From contig WNNJ02001239.1 of assembly GCA_012934845.2 (NCBI GenBank), forward strand, positions 62,001 to 126,000: 64,000 nucleotides of DNA, given 5' to 3'. A model generated the notes under the pieces. That model did no database searches. It was not told where the DNA came from and saw only the letters and a list, made by a program, of their open reading frames with translations. The DNA comes from Pomphorhynchus laevis (taxonomy: Eukaryota > Acanthocephala > Palaeacanthocephala > Echinorhynchida > Pomphorhynchidae). A program made the translations under genes and the position numbers. Each line of letters opens with the position of its first letter. Positions within the stretch are counted from its first letter, which is position 1. This document shows positions 22,567-33,520 of this stretch, in pieces.

Positions 22567-24179
22567 ATGACCTCAGGTCCAGATGGATCAGAGCCGACCG
22601 GCCGCACCAACTCAACGCTTCCCGATGGAACTATTCGGGGAATCTCACACCCTAAGAGTCCAGTCGAGGCGGATTATGGTTGGTAACCTCGAGATGATGA
22701 GCTTGAGAAACCTTAGTCTTAGATCTGGGGAACGTCCTCTAGGGAATAAGACCAATCCCGAGATAGCCCAAGTACCCCAAAAAGGTACTTGGGTATTCCT
22801 ATTCTATGGCATATGTTGGATCTGTTTCAGAGCATACCTAGCTATCTTAAGGACACGTTTAAGTTTATCCAGGTCAACTTTCGCTGACCAGTATACCGTA
22901 ATAGTGAACCCCAGATATGTTAAGCAACAGGTAAAGGTGGGGAGTGGTTGAGACTGAAAATGGAGGAGAGAGCAGAGAGTGCTATTCTCTTATGTTTTTT
23001 CTTTGTGGCAGGGGCGCCATATAAGACGACCATCTGCGATTTTTGAAGTTAAAAATACTATTAGAAGGGGTAAGCTGGCCTTTCAATCTTCTAAAGAAAC
23101 GGCTGATGTCCGATACTGCATCTTTGCACCTGCGTCCAGATAATAAATGCTTTGAAGAGATCAATGGAAGCATTAAGGTATATGACAGGAGAAAGTGGGG
23201 GAGCCTTGGGGCACACCTGTAATAGGGTAGAACTGACGTGCATCCGGGTCGTCTTCATAGAAGAACCGCTTGGTGTACAGCAGTATCTCCACCTGTTAAC
23301 AACTCTCACAGGCAACCCGAGGGACCTGAGAGAGGAGATGACGAAGGGAATAAATTTGCGGTCAAATGCAGCAGAAACATTAAGCAAAACAGCAACAGCA
23401 AGCTGATGACTGTTATCCTGACAAAACTGGTGCACTTTACCAATTGCTGAATGAACCAAGCGACCTTTGACAAACCCATAAAAACACGGAAGGATTAAAT
23501 TACGCCTACTTAAGTGGACGCGGATTCTACGCGCGAGCGCTTTTTTGTAGATGGAGATCAGGGAATTTTAAATCGAAATGGGATGCAGGTCTTTAGAACA
23601 TAAAACAGATTTTCTCTTAGGTAAAAATATTATACGGCTGATGTTGATATTGGCTACACTGGATGGTGAGGCTAAAAGCATCGTGATTGCCACTTCACTT
23701 CTCTGATGGGCTGTCAAAAGTTGATAAACATTAGAGGAGAGTGGGGTGACAAATTTAGAGGTGCCCAGAAGTGGACCCCAGGAGTTAAGGATACCTGTAG
23801 CGGATAGATCCATGCTCCGTCATCCCAAGAAGGGATTGGTTGGGGAGATTGAGTGTATTATATAGATTGAGTGTACTATATTTATGTAGGGATAGTGACT
23901 CCTCCAAAACTTTAGCAAGGCCTATACTACCTATCATCCCAATAGCCTCTGCTTCCAACAGACAAACTTCTCTTTTTTGAATATATTTTAAAAGGAAGAC
24001 TGAGAAGGGTTAAGACGAACAATGCTCGTCCAACCTATACTCAGCTGAAGTCTATATCTAGTGATCCAGTATTCATTCAAGATGGTATGTTTACCAGAAA
24101 CAGACAGATTAGGAAGGTGTAGCATTTTGGCTAGGACTTTGAGTTTTGTTGAAGTGGGACTGTATAAGCGACCTTTATA
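22567..24179 (-). mobile_element. LINE-P, degraded copy, 3' part (split by L2)
   Basis: This is the same family as the element at 58-60.8 kb. Matching pieces are GILNSWGPLLGTSKFVTPLS with RSEVAITMLLASPSSVANIN (23568-23813), KVHQFCQDNSHQLAVAVLLN with VISSLRSLGLPVRVVN (23091-23459) and GRRCKDAVSDISRFFRRLKG (22982-23173). The 3' untranslated end, 22567-22780, matches 58020-58250. The copy is much decayed. At 24174-24179 it is interrupted by an L2 element; the rest of LINE-P resumes at 27916. Confidence 0.85.
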
Positions 24180-24229
24180 AAAAAAAAAGATTTATTTTTT
24201 TAACGTGGCAAATGCGTGCCAGCGCACGC

Positions 24230-26211
24230 TTACATGACCACAACAAAAACAAAACTGTGAATCAGGCGTCGAGAAGGTGTGAACGGAGGAGGTGTTTGAA
24301 TGTGATAAAAGAGGGAGCGCGGCGGACGTCGAGAGGGAGTTGATTCCAGGCGAGTAGGGCAGCGACGAGGAAGAATCGGAGACCGTAGTTGTTGGAGTAA
24401 TTGGGGAACGTGGAGTAAGAGGGAATTACGGGAATGCAGCGATAGCGATGTGGGGCGAGTGTCGTCTAAGAAAGGAAGGTTAATGAACGATGGGGAGCCG
24501 ACAGCGATGAGACGAAAAGTTACAAGAAATAGGCGGAGTTTGATGCGGATGTGGATGGTGGGCCAGGAGAGTTGGGCAAAATATGTGGATGTGTGGTCGA
24601 AGCGACGGAGGCGAAAGAGCACTCGAACGGCGGTGTTGATTATTCGTTGTAGGGGTAGGATGATGGATTTTGGAGAATTGGCGAAAAGGCTAAGGCAGTA
24701 ATCGATTTTAGGGAAAAGAAGCGATGAAAGAAGAGACATACAAGAACGGAAGTCGATAAGGGGGCGGATACGGCGGATGTCACGGAGAATTAAGTTAGAC
24801 GAGCGGACCTTGTCACGGACGAAGGGTTTAAGGGAAAGGTGATCATCGAAATGGAAGCCTAAGAAAGTGAGATTGTGGACTATGGGGATGATCGATGAGG
24901 CAAAAGATACAATGGGAGGAGATATGCTTGGTTTACGGGGAAGGATCCACATTATTTTGGACTTTTCGGGTTTAGAACGAGATGGAGATTGGAGAGACGT
25001 TTGTAGATAGAAGAAAGACAGTTGGAGGCAGAAATGCCGATATCGTGTATGCGATGTGCGGGTGCATGAGCATAGATTAGAATGTCATCGGCGTATTGCA
25101 TGACGTTAAAGGAGTAAGGTTTGATAAATGGAGAGAGATCGCCAAGCAAAAGAGAGAAAAGCAGGGGACCTAGGACTGAACCTTGTGGAACCCCGCAAAA
25201 AATAGGGATGGGAGGGGAGGATGATGAATTAGAACAGACGCGAAAGGAACGGTCGGATAGATATGAGGCGAACCAAGCTACGGAGGAGGAAGAAAAGCCG
25301 TAATCATAACGAAGGCGAGAAAGGAGGACGGAGTGGTCGACAATGTCGAATGCGGAGGAGAGGTCGAGGGAGATGAGAACACTATATAGAGCCTTGTCTC
25401 GAGAAATGAGTAAGTCGTTGTACACTTTTATGCATGCGATTTCTGTCGAGTGATTAGAGCGGAAAGCGGATTGGAAAGGAGGGTACAGATTGGATGAGGA
25501 GAGATAAGCGTTGATTTGTATTAAGATGAGGCGTTCTAAGAGCTTAGAAAGAGTAGGGAGTAGTGAAATGGGGCGATAGCTGGAAGGAAGGGAGGGGTCG
25601 AGCGATTGTTTCTTAAGGAGGGGACGAACGATTGCGGATTTCCAGTGTGAAGGGAAGATACGACTGCGGATGGACGAGTTAAACAAGGTTGTGAGAAATG
25701 GGGATATCGATGAGCATATAGATTTTAATATGTGGGTAGGCAGGGGATCGGCAGGTGAGGTTTTGTTGGGCAAGGACATGAGGACAGATGATACTTCTGT
25801 AGGTGATACAGGGAGAAGATGAAAGAGTTCGGGAAGGATGAGAGTAGACTGGGCAGAGTGGAATAGGATGGAGACCGGGGTGTGAGAGAGCAGCGTGGAT
25901 ACTTTAGTCTGGAGAAATGACGAATAATCATTAGCATTGATGTTGCAAGGCGTAGAGGAACGAGCCAGGATTGAGTTAAAAGTATGCCAGAGAGTCTTAG
26001 AGTTGAATGAAGTGATTATTTTATGCTGCCAGAAGGAGTTGCATTTGGTACGTAGTAGGTTGAGATGAGACCGGCGAAGAGCAAGATAGGAAATCACGGA
26101 AAGACGGAGTGATCGAGCGGAAATCGCATCTGAGAGACCGGTGATAGACTCGAAAAGCATGGCGGAGTCGACGCTTTGAGAGTAGGCATTGGATGTCAAA
26201 CCATGGGGCAC
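24230..26211 (-). CDS. L2 ORF2, reverse transcriptase and C-terminal part
   Basis: The frame 24952-26211 holds the RT: SSYRPISLLPTLSKLLERLI, FQSAFRSNHSTEIACIKVYN, VLISLDLSSAFDIVDH (motif A), CGVPQGSVLGPLLFSLLLGD (motif B) and VMQYADDILIYAHA (catalytic YADD). It ends just after LVLNPKSPK. The frame 24230-24952 continues with FLGFHFDDHLSLKPFVRDKV, SLLFPKIDYCLSLF and the C-terminal tail, ending at a normal place. One frameshift at about 24950 separates the two. All catalytic residues that I can check are present. Confidence 0.9.
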
Positions 26212-27160
26212 GGTGCAAGCGACGGTGTGGGTGAGACTTGAAGGGCAAGAGAATATCGAGAGTGGATGTGAGTTCAGAGTCGAAAAGAAAGGCGAGATCG
26301 TGAGGAGATGAATATGTTATTGTGGGTAATGATAGAGACGATTTGAGTAAGGCAGAGCGGAGAAGGGAAAGGTCAAGATTTCTCCAAGGGCGACGTAGGA
26401 TTGTAGGTGTGTGAGGAGGGGTGTGGTTGCGAGCGAGATCAAGGGTGATAAGAAAGTGATCGGATAGACCAGGATCAGAGATGGACAGTGAGGTGTGGGC
26501 AGCAAAATGATCGGGGACAGCGATGATGTCGAGTGCCCCGCCAAGTATATGTGTGGGGGCAGTGGAGATTAGTTTGTAATTGTAGTTGGATAGAATGTTG
26601 ATGAAGCGGATGGAATCTGTGGAAGAGGGGCGGTCTAGGCGGATATTGAAGTCGCCTAGAACGAGTGAAGGGATTGAGGACAAAGAACAATGAGAAAGGA
26701 GGTCAGCGAGTTCGGTAAAAAATAAGGCTGTAGGAGCTGATGAACCAGGATGGTATACAATGGCGAGATCTAGAGTGATCGAGTTAGAATAACGACAAGT
26801 GAGCAATTCAAAAGAGCAAGGACTGAAAGGGGGATTGATTTTGCGAAGAGACGCTGGGTGACGCGCGAATGCGACGATGCCGCCATGATTAGAGGATTTA
26901 GAAGGGCATGAGCTGAGGGGGCGGGCGGATTCGACTAGGGAGCAACCGGCAGAGAGCAGACGGCGAATGGAAAGGTCGTCGGAATCTGAGTGCCAGGATT
27001 CGGTGAGGCAGAAGAGATCGATGGATTGCTTGGTGAATAGGTTGAGGATAAGATCGGATTTATTGAGAATAGATCTAGTGTTGAGGAGACCGAGGCGGAA
27101 ACCGTATGCTGTGTCGAAAGAGACTAGTGGAGAAGACACATAGGAGAGATGGAGCGCCAT
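26021..27160 (-). CDS. L2 ORF2, apurinic-type endonuclease part
   Basis: The frame of 379 codons has the exonuclease-endonuclease-phosphatase order of L2 elements. GLLNTRSILNKSDLILNL is near residue 25, LFCLTESW near 50 (catalytic Glu), GGIVAFAR near 93, then VLGDFNIRLD near 168 (metal-binding Asp/Asn) and GLSDHFLITLDL near 230 (catalytic Asp-His). It nicks target DNA to start reverse transcription. After APWFDIQC the frame departs from the family pattern and ends. The RT continues in the neighbouring frame from 26211, so one frameshift separates the domains. Confidence 0.9.
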   Translation of the reverse strand: MALHLSYVSSPLVSFDTAYGFRLGLLNTRSILNKSDLILNLFTKQSIDLFCLTESWHSDSDDLSIRRLLSAGCSLVESARPLSSCPSKSSNHGGIVAFARHPASLRKINPPFSPCSFELLTCRYSNSITLDLAIVYHPGSSAPTALFFTELADLLSHCSLSSIPSLVLGDFNIRLDRPSSTDSIRFINILSNYNYKLISTAPTHILGGALDIIAVPDHFAAHTSLSISDPGLSDHFLITLDLARNHTPPHTPTILRRPWRNLDLSLLRSALLKSSLSLPTITYSSPHDLAFLFDSELTSTLDILLPFKSHPHRRLHRAPWFDIQCLLSKRRLRHAFRVYHRSLRCDFRSITPSFRDFLSCSSPVSSQPTTYQMQLLLAA

Positions 27161-27915
27161 CGAATTTTTGGACGGGTGTGGACAATTTGAAAATTTCCGT
27201 CTATGTTTCGGATGGCGAGTGAAGTTTCGCCGTTTTCCTCGCGACGACGTTTTTCGATGCGGGCTGAAGAGATTTGAGCGATTTCGGAAGGGGCGCGATC
27301 GGGGAAAATTCGAGTGGTTGAAGATGACATGAGTTTGAATCGTTGAGAGAGGACAGAAGACGCGTGAGAGCGATGCTTGAAAACAATTTTTAGGAGAGGG
27401 GGCTGGGAAGGATTAGATTGAGAAGATTTGTTTAGACGGATGAATGCGACTGGAGAAATGTCCTTGAAAAAGGATGGTTTATCCGCAGGAACAATAGACG
27501 AGAGGATGGATCTGAAGGCGGAAACATCGTGGTCCAGACGTGCTTGTGGGGATAAGGAGGTAGAAGGCGTGATATTAGTAACAATGACGCAACGATCGCG
27601 AGAAGCAAAGCGCTTCCGTAAAGGAGGACGACTGACGTGAGTAGTTGACATCACGATAGAAGAGCTGGCAGTTGATGATTTGGAGGGATTTGGTTTGACG
27701 ACGGGAGACATAGAGGATAATGATAATAAAGCGGGTGGCAAGCGATGTGAGGAAAGGTTATGAGTGGAAGGATAGTGGAGGCTGGTGGAGGTGATTTTAA
27801 TTGATGGATGCAAGTTATTGAGAAACGAGACAGGAAGGACGGGACGTGGGGTGTCGGGGAGTGAACATACATTAGTTGTAACAATTTGCGGCTCCGTCAC
27901 TGTATCGTCACTGTA
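27124..27915 (-). CDS. L2 ORF1 (RNA-binding type)
   Basis: The open frame runs up to 28068, but its first 50 or so codons come from the disrupted LINE-P flank; only codons from about 27915 down belong to L2. The N-terminal part is Ser/Pro-rich. The conserved core reads RFASRDRCVIVTNI, FFKDISPVAFIRLNK, LLKIVFKHRSHASSVL and APSEIAQISSARIEKRRREE, like the ORF1 RNA-binding proteins of CR1/L2 elements that coat the element RNA. The likely start is one of the internal Met codons (SMSPVVKPN or VMSTTHVS). It overlaps the start of ORF2 by 37 bases. Confidence 0.75.
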   Translation of the reverse strand, partial: YSDDTVTEPQIVTTNVCSLPDTPRPVLPVSFLNNLHPSIKITSTSLHYPSTHNLSSHRLPPALLSLSSMSPVVKPNPSKSSTASSSIVMSTTHVSRPPLRKRFASRDRCVIVTNITPSTSLSPQARLDHDVSAFRSILSSIVPADKPSFFKDISPVAFIRLNKSSQSNPSQPPLLKIVFKHRSHASSVLSQRFKLMSSSTTRIFPDRAPSEIAQISSARIEKRRREENGETSLAIRNIDGNFQIVHTRPKIRWRSISPMCLLH

Positions 27916-28115
27916 TTTATAGGTAGTCGAAAGTATCGCGGTAGCTTGCGAAGAGAGATAGAAATTAAATCGGGTCAAACTCGCATTACTTACAACAGGG
28001 AAGAGATGGATAGCAGCCTGGAAGCAGGCTACTCTGATTGGATCAATGTGGAACCTCCTTCTCAGCAATGTATCTTATCTAACCGTCAACGAAGTAGGTC
28101 CAGGAATTGATTACA
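27916..28115 (-). mobile_element. LINE-P, continuation upstream of the nested L2
   Basis: Bases 27916-28110 match 59665-59860 of the better LINE-P copy (GGTAGTCGA, GCTTGCGAAGAGAGATAG, GGATCAA-TGGAA). This is the 5' side of the copy whose 3' side ends at 24179. Its frame (RRRFHIDPIRVACFQAAIHL) happens to run open into L2 ORF1. Confidence 0.8.
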
Positions 28116-28444
28116 GCCTGATCTTGAGATACACCCGGCGTTTTCCACTGAGGTGGAACAGAATGCAATCGGTAGGGGAAAACCATTTTTTTTCTTTTAA
28201 AAACTTATGTTCTGATAAATCTTTCAGAGTTTGGAAGTCATCTGTGTCAAGGTCAGGGGGAATATTTGTTATTTTGACTGACGCTTGAATAGGTGTAAAA
28301 TTAATTAACCCAAACTGGGAAAGAATATTATTGAATAACTTAATTACTCAGAAGCGATGTCTGAGGAGGTAAACGATCATCTTACCTCGGCTTCATAATA
28401 TTTAATCGAGTTGACTAAAACTCTATTCTTGTATATACAGCCAT
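28116..28444. other. Spacer, nothing recognised
   Basis: No coding frame or repeat that I can place. Confidence 0.4.
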
Positions 28445-28575
28445 TGTCAATTTTATTGACCCTTACTTTCAGTTTTATTGACCCTTTCTTTCAGTTTTAT
28501 TGACCTTTTCTTTAAGTTTTATTGACACTTTCTTTCAGTTTTATTAACCCTTTCGTTCAGTTTTATTGACCACAT
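28445..28575. repeat. Minisatellite, about 24-base unit, five copies
   Basis: TTTTATTGACCCTTTCTTTCAG or a close variant recurs five times in a row (for example CTTACTTTCAG, CTTTCTTTCAG, TTTTCTTTAAG, CTTTCGTTCAG endings). It sits just beyond the 3' end of the Tc1-like fragment. Confidence 0.85.
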
Positions 28576-28599
28576 TGAAAATGTAAAAAAAATAATCCA

Positions 28600-29115
28600 T
28601 AAATTAAAGAAATGTATTTTAAAGATTTAGTTTTTAAATAAAATCAAGACGTGCAATCGATTTTTTAATCCATATGCGCATATGATCAAAGTAACCACCA
28701 TTCTAAAATATTCATTTCTGAGAGCTTCATCAATTATATTGATAAGTATTTCTCTATTAGCCAAGCCTTCTCTTTGTCCAACCCTTGACTTCTAACAGGA
28801 AAAGAACTTTTCGATTGGTTTCATTTGAGGCGAATAAGGCGGCAGAAAGTTAAGCATGTAATTTTTCCTTAAAAATGATTCTCTTACTTCTGATGTCTTA
28901 TGGATCGAAGCATTATCCATTACAATGAATTTTCGATTTCCAGAGGGTAATGAAAACAATCGTTGCTCTATAAACTCGAGAATATCTAATGATTTAAAAC
29001 TCCCACTTTTTATTTGATACCCAAGAACGCATTCTTTAGTGATAGCGCATAATATTGATATGTTTGTACCTTTGGAACATTTAGAATGTACCTTTTAACA
29101 TTTAGTATTCTTAGG
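28600..29115 (-). mobile_element. Tc1/IS630-type DNA transposon fragment, C-terminal transposase
   Basis: Minus-strand translation gives GTNISILCAITKECVLGYQI, then FIVMDNASIHKTSEV, then FLPPYSPQMKPIEKFF. These are the second Asp and the Glu regions of a DDE transposase, with 34 residues between them (DD34E, as in Tc1-like elements). The transposase would cut and rejoin DNA at its terminal repeats. The N-terminal half with the DNA-binding domain and first Asp is not seen. A stop follows MKPIEKFFSC, and another stands before KVHSKC, so it is dead. No terminal inverted repeats were found. Confidence 0.82.
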
Positions 29116-29159
29116 TGAATATCCCATTCTCTTGTATATCCCATTCTCTTGGAAAGGAG

Positions 29160-29300
29160 TTTAAAACGATAATGTACCTATCACGTGAGGGGAATCGTTT
29201 TCGTTGACGCTGGGAATCTGTAGGATTGACCGGAGTAGGCTTCAATATTCTGGTTGCAGATGAAGAAAGAGTACGAGTTGGATAGCAAAAAATGAACGAG
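29160..29300 (-). mobile_element. Possible L2 ORF1 scrap
   Basis: One frame reads RQRKRFPSRDRYIIV, close to LRKRFASRDRCVIV of the L2 ORF1 at 27.5 kb. Only about 45 codons survive, with nothing recognisable on either side. Confidence 0.4.
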
Positions 29301-30015
29301 TGTATTGGCGAAATAATATTGTTTACTTATGATGAAGGTTTGAAAATACGGTTAGATGAAGGAAAATTAGAGTTAATTGGTTTTAAATTCATAGAATATT
29401 AATTTGAGGACAGGATCAATATTATCGGAACCTAAATTGATTGATAAGAGGATATCACAAGAATTTGAAAAACTTTGGTGAGCACGCAGCGAGTAGGTAA
29501 ATGGAAGTAATTTTGATGAATAGTAGACTAAACATACTGACTGATACGACGAATGAGTAGATGGACACTGATTAAGCTGTCGAGATGTACAAAATCCACA
29601 TATGAAATCTTCTTTGAGACGATACGAATCACAGCCAATAGTAGTCCAGACTGATCAGTTTTTTATTGAACACCGGACTTGAAGTGAATTATCCGTATAA
29701 GGATTTTCTTACGGATAACTATTTTGTGATAACTATTATAACAACTATTTGTAATAGCTATTATATGGTATTTTCTCATAAGAAAATGGAAATAATGCAA
29801 TCAGTCAATTGATACTTACATAGCTTTGTATTGTATAATATCTCTCTAAGATGATGTTATAAAAAATAACGTTACACAAGCAGATATGAGTGCAACGAAT
29901 GTGATCCAAGTGCAGCTGTTGTGACTGTAATCAGTTGAATAATCAGAACTTTTAACTTTTATATAGCCATTGTTCTACTCTGCAAATGTTTGAACTCGTT
30001 CATACAAACGATGAT
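29301..30015. other. Spacer, nothing recognised
   Basis: No supported gene. Composition is mixed and there is no repeat that I can place. Confidence 0.4.
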
Positions 30016-30319
30016 TGTGGTAAGAGGAAAGTCGATTGATTTTACTTAACTATCTAGAAATACACAATCATAAGTTATTACAATACGACATTTTCCCTGG
30101 CTTATTTTAAAGGCTTCGATCTTAATCGTCGAGGTAATAACGTGTTTGGATCATTCTACCATACCTACTAAATTTCGCTCCTTGGGACGATGTGATTTTG
30201 CTATTCTCCCGATGAATCTTCGGTGCTAAAACGTTATCTGCACTCGTCTCATCCACATGACTTGACATCGTGCTCTCATCCGCAATGCATGATTAGTTAT
30301 AATCGCCGGACCGTGCAGA

Positions 30320-31498
30320 TCAGTTATCGATGAAGTTGTCAACATTGTGAGGAATCGGATGCTGAGAGATATAGACTTCGTTGTCAACTCGTTGGAACGG
30401 GGACAATTGTTTCAAAGACACCACTGTCTTCGATCCGTGGAAGCGTTCTACGAGCGCTGTTTTCGAATTGCTTTCCTCGAGATTCACTATTTCGGTTCTG
30501 TCGTCATACTTACTGGTAGATAAGTGTCTCTTCAAAACTGCAAGACCTGGATTCAGCAGCCGAGGTGGGACATTGCTATTCGAGCTCGTTCGCCGTTCAA
30601 ATTTAAGGAAACGCTCGTGTGGCGTACAATTGGTAGCTACACACAATAACGATCGTATTGCACGCAGGGCCAGAAGTAAACGTTGATGCCACTGCGTGAT
30701 ATCGAGCATTCGGGTCGCTACTGCAAATTCAATCGCCCACCAGATAGTGCCGTTCGCGCGCTCTATCTGGGAATTTCCTGTCGGGTTATACGGACTGGAG
30801 TAACTCAACGTGATCCCGTGCCTTAGAAGAAAAGACTTGAAATTTCGTGCCATAAATGCGGGCCGTTGGTCGTAATGTATGCACTCCGAAATACCGAATA
30901 AGAAAAATAGACTGATTAAACAGTGGATGACCGTATCGGCCGACATATCATTACACGCAAACCCAAACGGGTATCTCGATAATTCGTTTATCACTATGAG
31001 CAAATATCGATTATTGTTGCAACTGGGAAGAAGACCTTTAAATTCCATGGAAATCCTTTCAAAAAGACGAGTGGCTTTGATGAGATAAGCAGGTTCTATC
31101 TGATGATACCGCGGGTTTAGCCTTGCACATGTAGGACAGCTCGATATAATCTGGCTCACATAAGAAACCGAGAATGGTAAATTCCTTGTTCTTACAAAGT
31201 GATGCAACCGTGTAACGCCTGGGTGACAGTAAGTGTCGTGAATTTCCTTTAATTTGTTCAGATCGTTAGACGTACATGTCGAGCAAGTAATTCGGGATAG
31301 CGCGTCAGCAGTACAATTCTCGGAGCCGGGACGATAGATTATATCGAATGAGAACGCAGTCAGTTCTATCTTCCACCGAGTTAACTTTTCGTTTTTGATT
31401 TGACTGCGGTGGGTCTTCTTGAAAATGAAGGAAACGCTTCGTTGATCCGTTATCACGCGAAAATGTTTTCCCAAAAGATAGTGACGCCATAATTTCAA
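30320..31498 (-). pseudogene. RNase H and integrase part of the Gypsy fossil
   Basis: A 392-codon stretch. The N-terminal 70 residues fit the end of a Gypsy RNase H (FRVITDQRSVSFIF, RPGSENCTADALSR). The integrase follows, with a His/Cys zinc-binding region (HDTYCHPGVTRLHHF, CPTCARL), a core with SSPYNPTGNSQIERANGT, and a C-terminal tail. It is part of a fossil; I describe it only as a family marker. Confidence 0.88.
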
Positions 31499-31859
31499 GG
31501 CTTCGACGATGGCTACCGCTTCTTTTTCAACCGAAGAATATGTGCGAGCTTAGGCTTGGAGAGTTTTTGAAAAGAAAGCATCAGGACGATTGTCTTGTGG
31601 CAGAACTGCTCCGATCGCTTGATTAGACGCGTCTGTTTCCACTGTGAGTGGCTTGTCAGGATCTACTGTTGTAAGTACTGCATCGAGTACGTCGCGACGC
31701 ATGTCTTCAAATGTCTCAACCGCTTTACAATGTAACGGGAACGATCGGCATTCGATTAATAGTCGAATACGTTCAAAATAGTTTTTTTATCAATATTGAG
31801 TAATGGACGAACATCCCCAGTAGTCTTTTCATCTCTATTTCGCACGTTGGTTACGTTAT

Positions 31860-32883
31860 GTTCTCGGAGTGGCATAGTGCGGACAGGATCTGGACGAAGT
31901 TATCCGTGTTTGATTACATAACCGATAATGCCCAGACGAAGGGTAGATTTTTCACACTTCTCAGCGTTAAGAGTTATGTTGTATTTCTGGATAACTTTCA
32001 ACAGATTGTTGAAGTTTTGGTCATGGTCGGGAATAGAATGACAACACACCACCAAATCATCTAGGTAGACAAAGGTACCATTTAGATTTTTCGTTTGAAT
32101 GATCTGGTCGATCACACGTTGGAACACCGCGGGAGGCGTGGTCAAACGGAAGCAGCCTGAACTGGTACAAGGATCCGTGGCTTTAAACGAGGTGAATGAT
32201 CGGTCGGAGTGGTGCAGCTCTAATTAGTGATACGCCACTTTTAGGTCAAATTTACTGTAAACAGAGTATCGCGCGATTTTCTCTGAAAGCGTATCGATTC
32301 GAGGTAGGGGGTATGCGTCGAGAAGAGTGAACTTGTTGATAGTTGTGACATAATCAACCACTAGCCGCGGTTTGCAGTTATCGCTATTGACTACAACGAC
32401 TTGTGCCCTTCATGGTGCTTGACACCTTTCAATGATTCCTTCATTTAGCATCCTGAGAACTTCACATCTAATGAACTTCATATGATCCCGTACATATCGT
32501 CTTGATTTGACCGCGACTGGAAGACAGTCGGATGTCAGGAACGAAAGCGGAGACGGTGTCTGGATCTTGATAGCACATATAGCTTCCATAGTCAGCGGTG
32601 TTCTTACTCCGTTGAATTTCATAGTGAGAGATTCATGATTCGAAAGAAATGGATCTCCGTGAATAATGTCACTGCATATATTGTTGAGACACAAAAAGCG
32701 TACGGACTTGTATTCTGATTCCTTGATGGTCACATTTGCGGTAAAGCAGTAACGTATAGCGGATCCGTAGTCACTGGACGCCATGAACACTTTGTGCTTG
32801 AACGGCATTCTTCTTAACTTTAAGCGTATCGCAACCGTATTGTCAATGAAGTTCTCGCCGCTGCCCGTGTCTATTAACGCCAT
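31860..32883 (-). pseudogene. Protease and reverse transcriptase part of the Gypsy fossil
   Basis: 32410-32883 carries the retropepsin signature ALIDTGSGENFI and a linker into the RT (LNEGIIERCQAP). 31900-32145 carries FVYLDDLVVCCHSI, the catalytic RT box of Gypsy elements. Part of a fossil element. Confidence 0.85.
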
Positions 32884-33241
32884 GACAGTAAAGTCGTTAA
32901 GACGTACTTTGATTTTTGCCCGGGCTATATCGTCAAATTTGGCATCAGATAATGAGAGATTAGCGAGGGACGGATATTGATTAGACTATTCGATAGTTGA
33001 TGAAGCGGAACGAGATCGAGCGGTGAGGTCTGACCGCCAGACAATCGAAAAATGATCGATTTTATTGAACCTTCGACACCGCGCAAGCCTTGCGGGACAT
33101 TTGCTCCGCGGGTGTCGATCCTGTCCACAGAAAAAGCATGCATATTTTGCGTTCGAGACTAAAGCACAGGGTGGTGAAGTACCTTCTGTGTTACTTTGTT
33201 CGGAGACTGCCTACACGTGTGCATCTGACATTCGATATGCT

Positions 33242-33520
33242 TCAGCATTTAATTGCGCGGACCCGTGTTCTGGCCTTTTCAACTGCAGCCAGCAAGGTGA
33301 GCTTGGGTACCTCAAACAATCTTTGCCTAATGTCACCAGATCTTAATCCAGAAATGAATGTGCCGCGGACACATAAGCTGCGATGTTCGTCGGCTTTAAC
33401 ATCTTTGAATTCGCAATTTTTGGCCAGCTGATCCAATGCATGAACAAAATCATCTATTGACTGATTCTGGGACTGTTTGCAATAGCGAAAAGTCCCAGAA
33501 TAGAGTTTGAAAACGTGCAA
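33242..33520 (-). pseudogene. Gag-like part of the Gypsy fossil
   Basis: The frame reads QNQSIDDFVHALDQLAKNC, FISGLRSGDIRQRLFE and LLAAVEKAR, the pattern of a retrotransposon gag capsid-like C-terminal region. Part of a fossil element. Confidence 0.75.

Larger units (their letters stand above)
24180..27915 (-). mobile_element. L2-type LINE, nearly complete, nested in LINE-P
   Basis: A 3.7-kb element of distinctly higher GC than its surroundings. It lies between two copies of TTTATA (24174-24179 and 27916-27921), which reads as a 6-base target duplication: in the intact LINE-P copy near 59667 the same place reads CGACCTTTATAGGTAGTCG with one TTTATA. The order on the minus strand is ORF1, then ORF2 (endonuclease, RT, C-terminal domain). 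The 3' untranslated end contains a GCGTGC-GCTG-GCACGC hairpin and an A/T-rich tail. ORF2 is split over three frames, so two frameshifts have occurred. The 5' end carries a short direct repeat (ACAGTGACG twice). It is the best preserved LINE of its type in the window and the youngest event at this site. Confidence 0.9.

Noticed and set aside
24450-24701. Plus-strand frames across the L2 element and other LINEs (also 25121-25303, 27428-27640, 58635-58955)
   Set aside because: Antisense shadows of well supported minus-strand coding regions.
27124-28068. A 314-residue ORF1 for the L2 element
   Set aside because: The first 50 or so codons match the LINE-P flank beyond the target duplication, so they are not part of L2.
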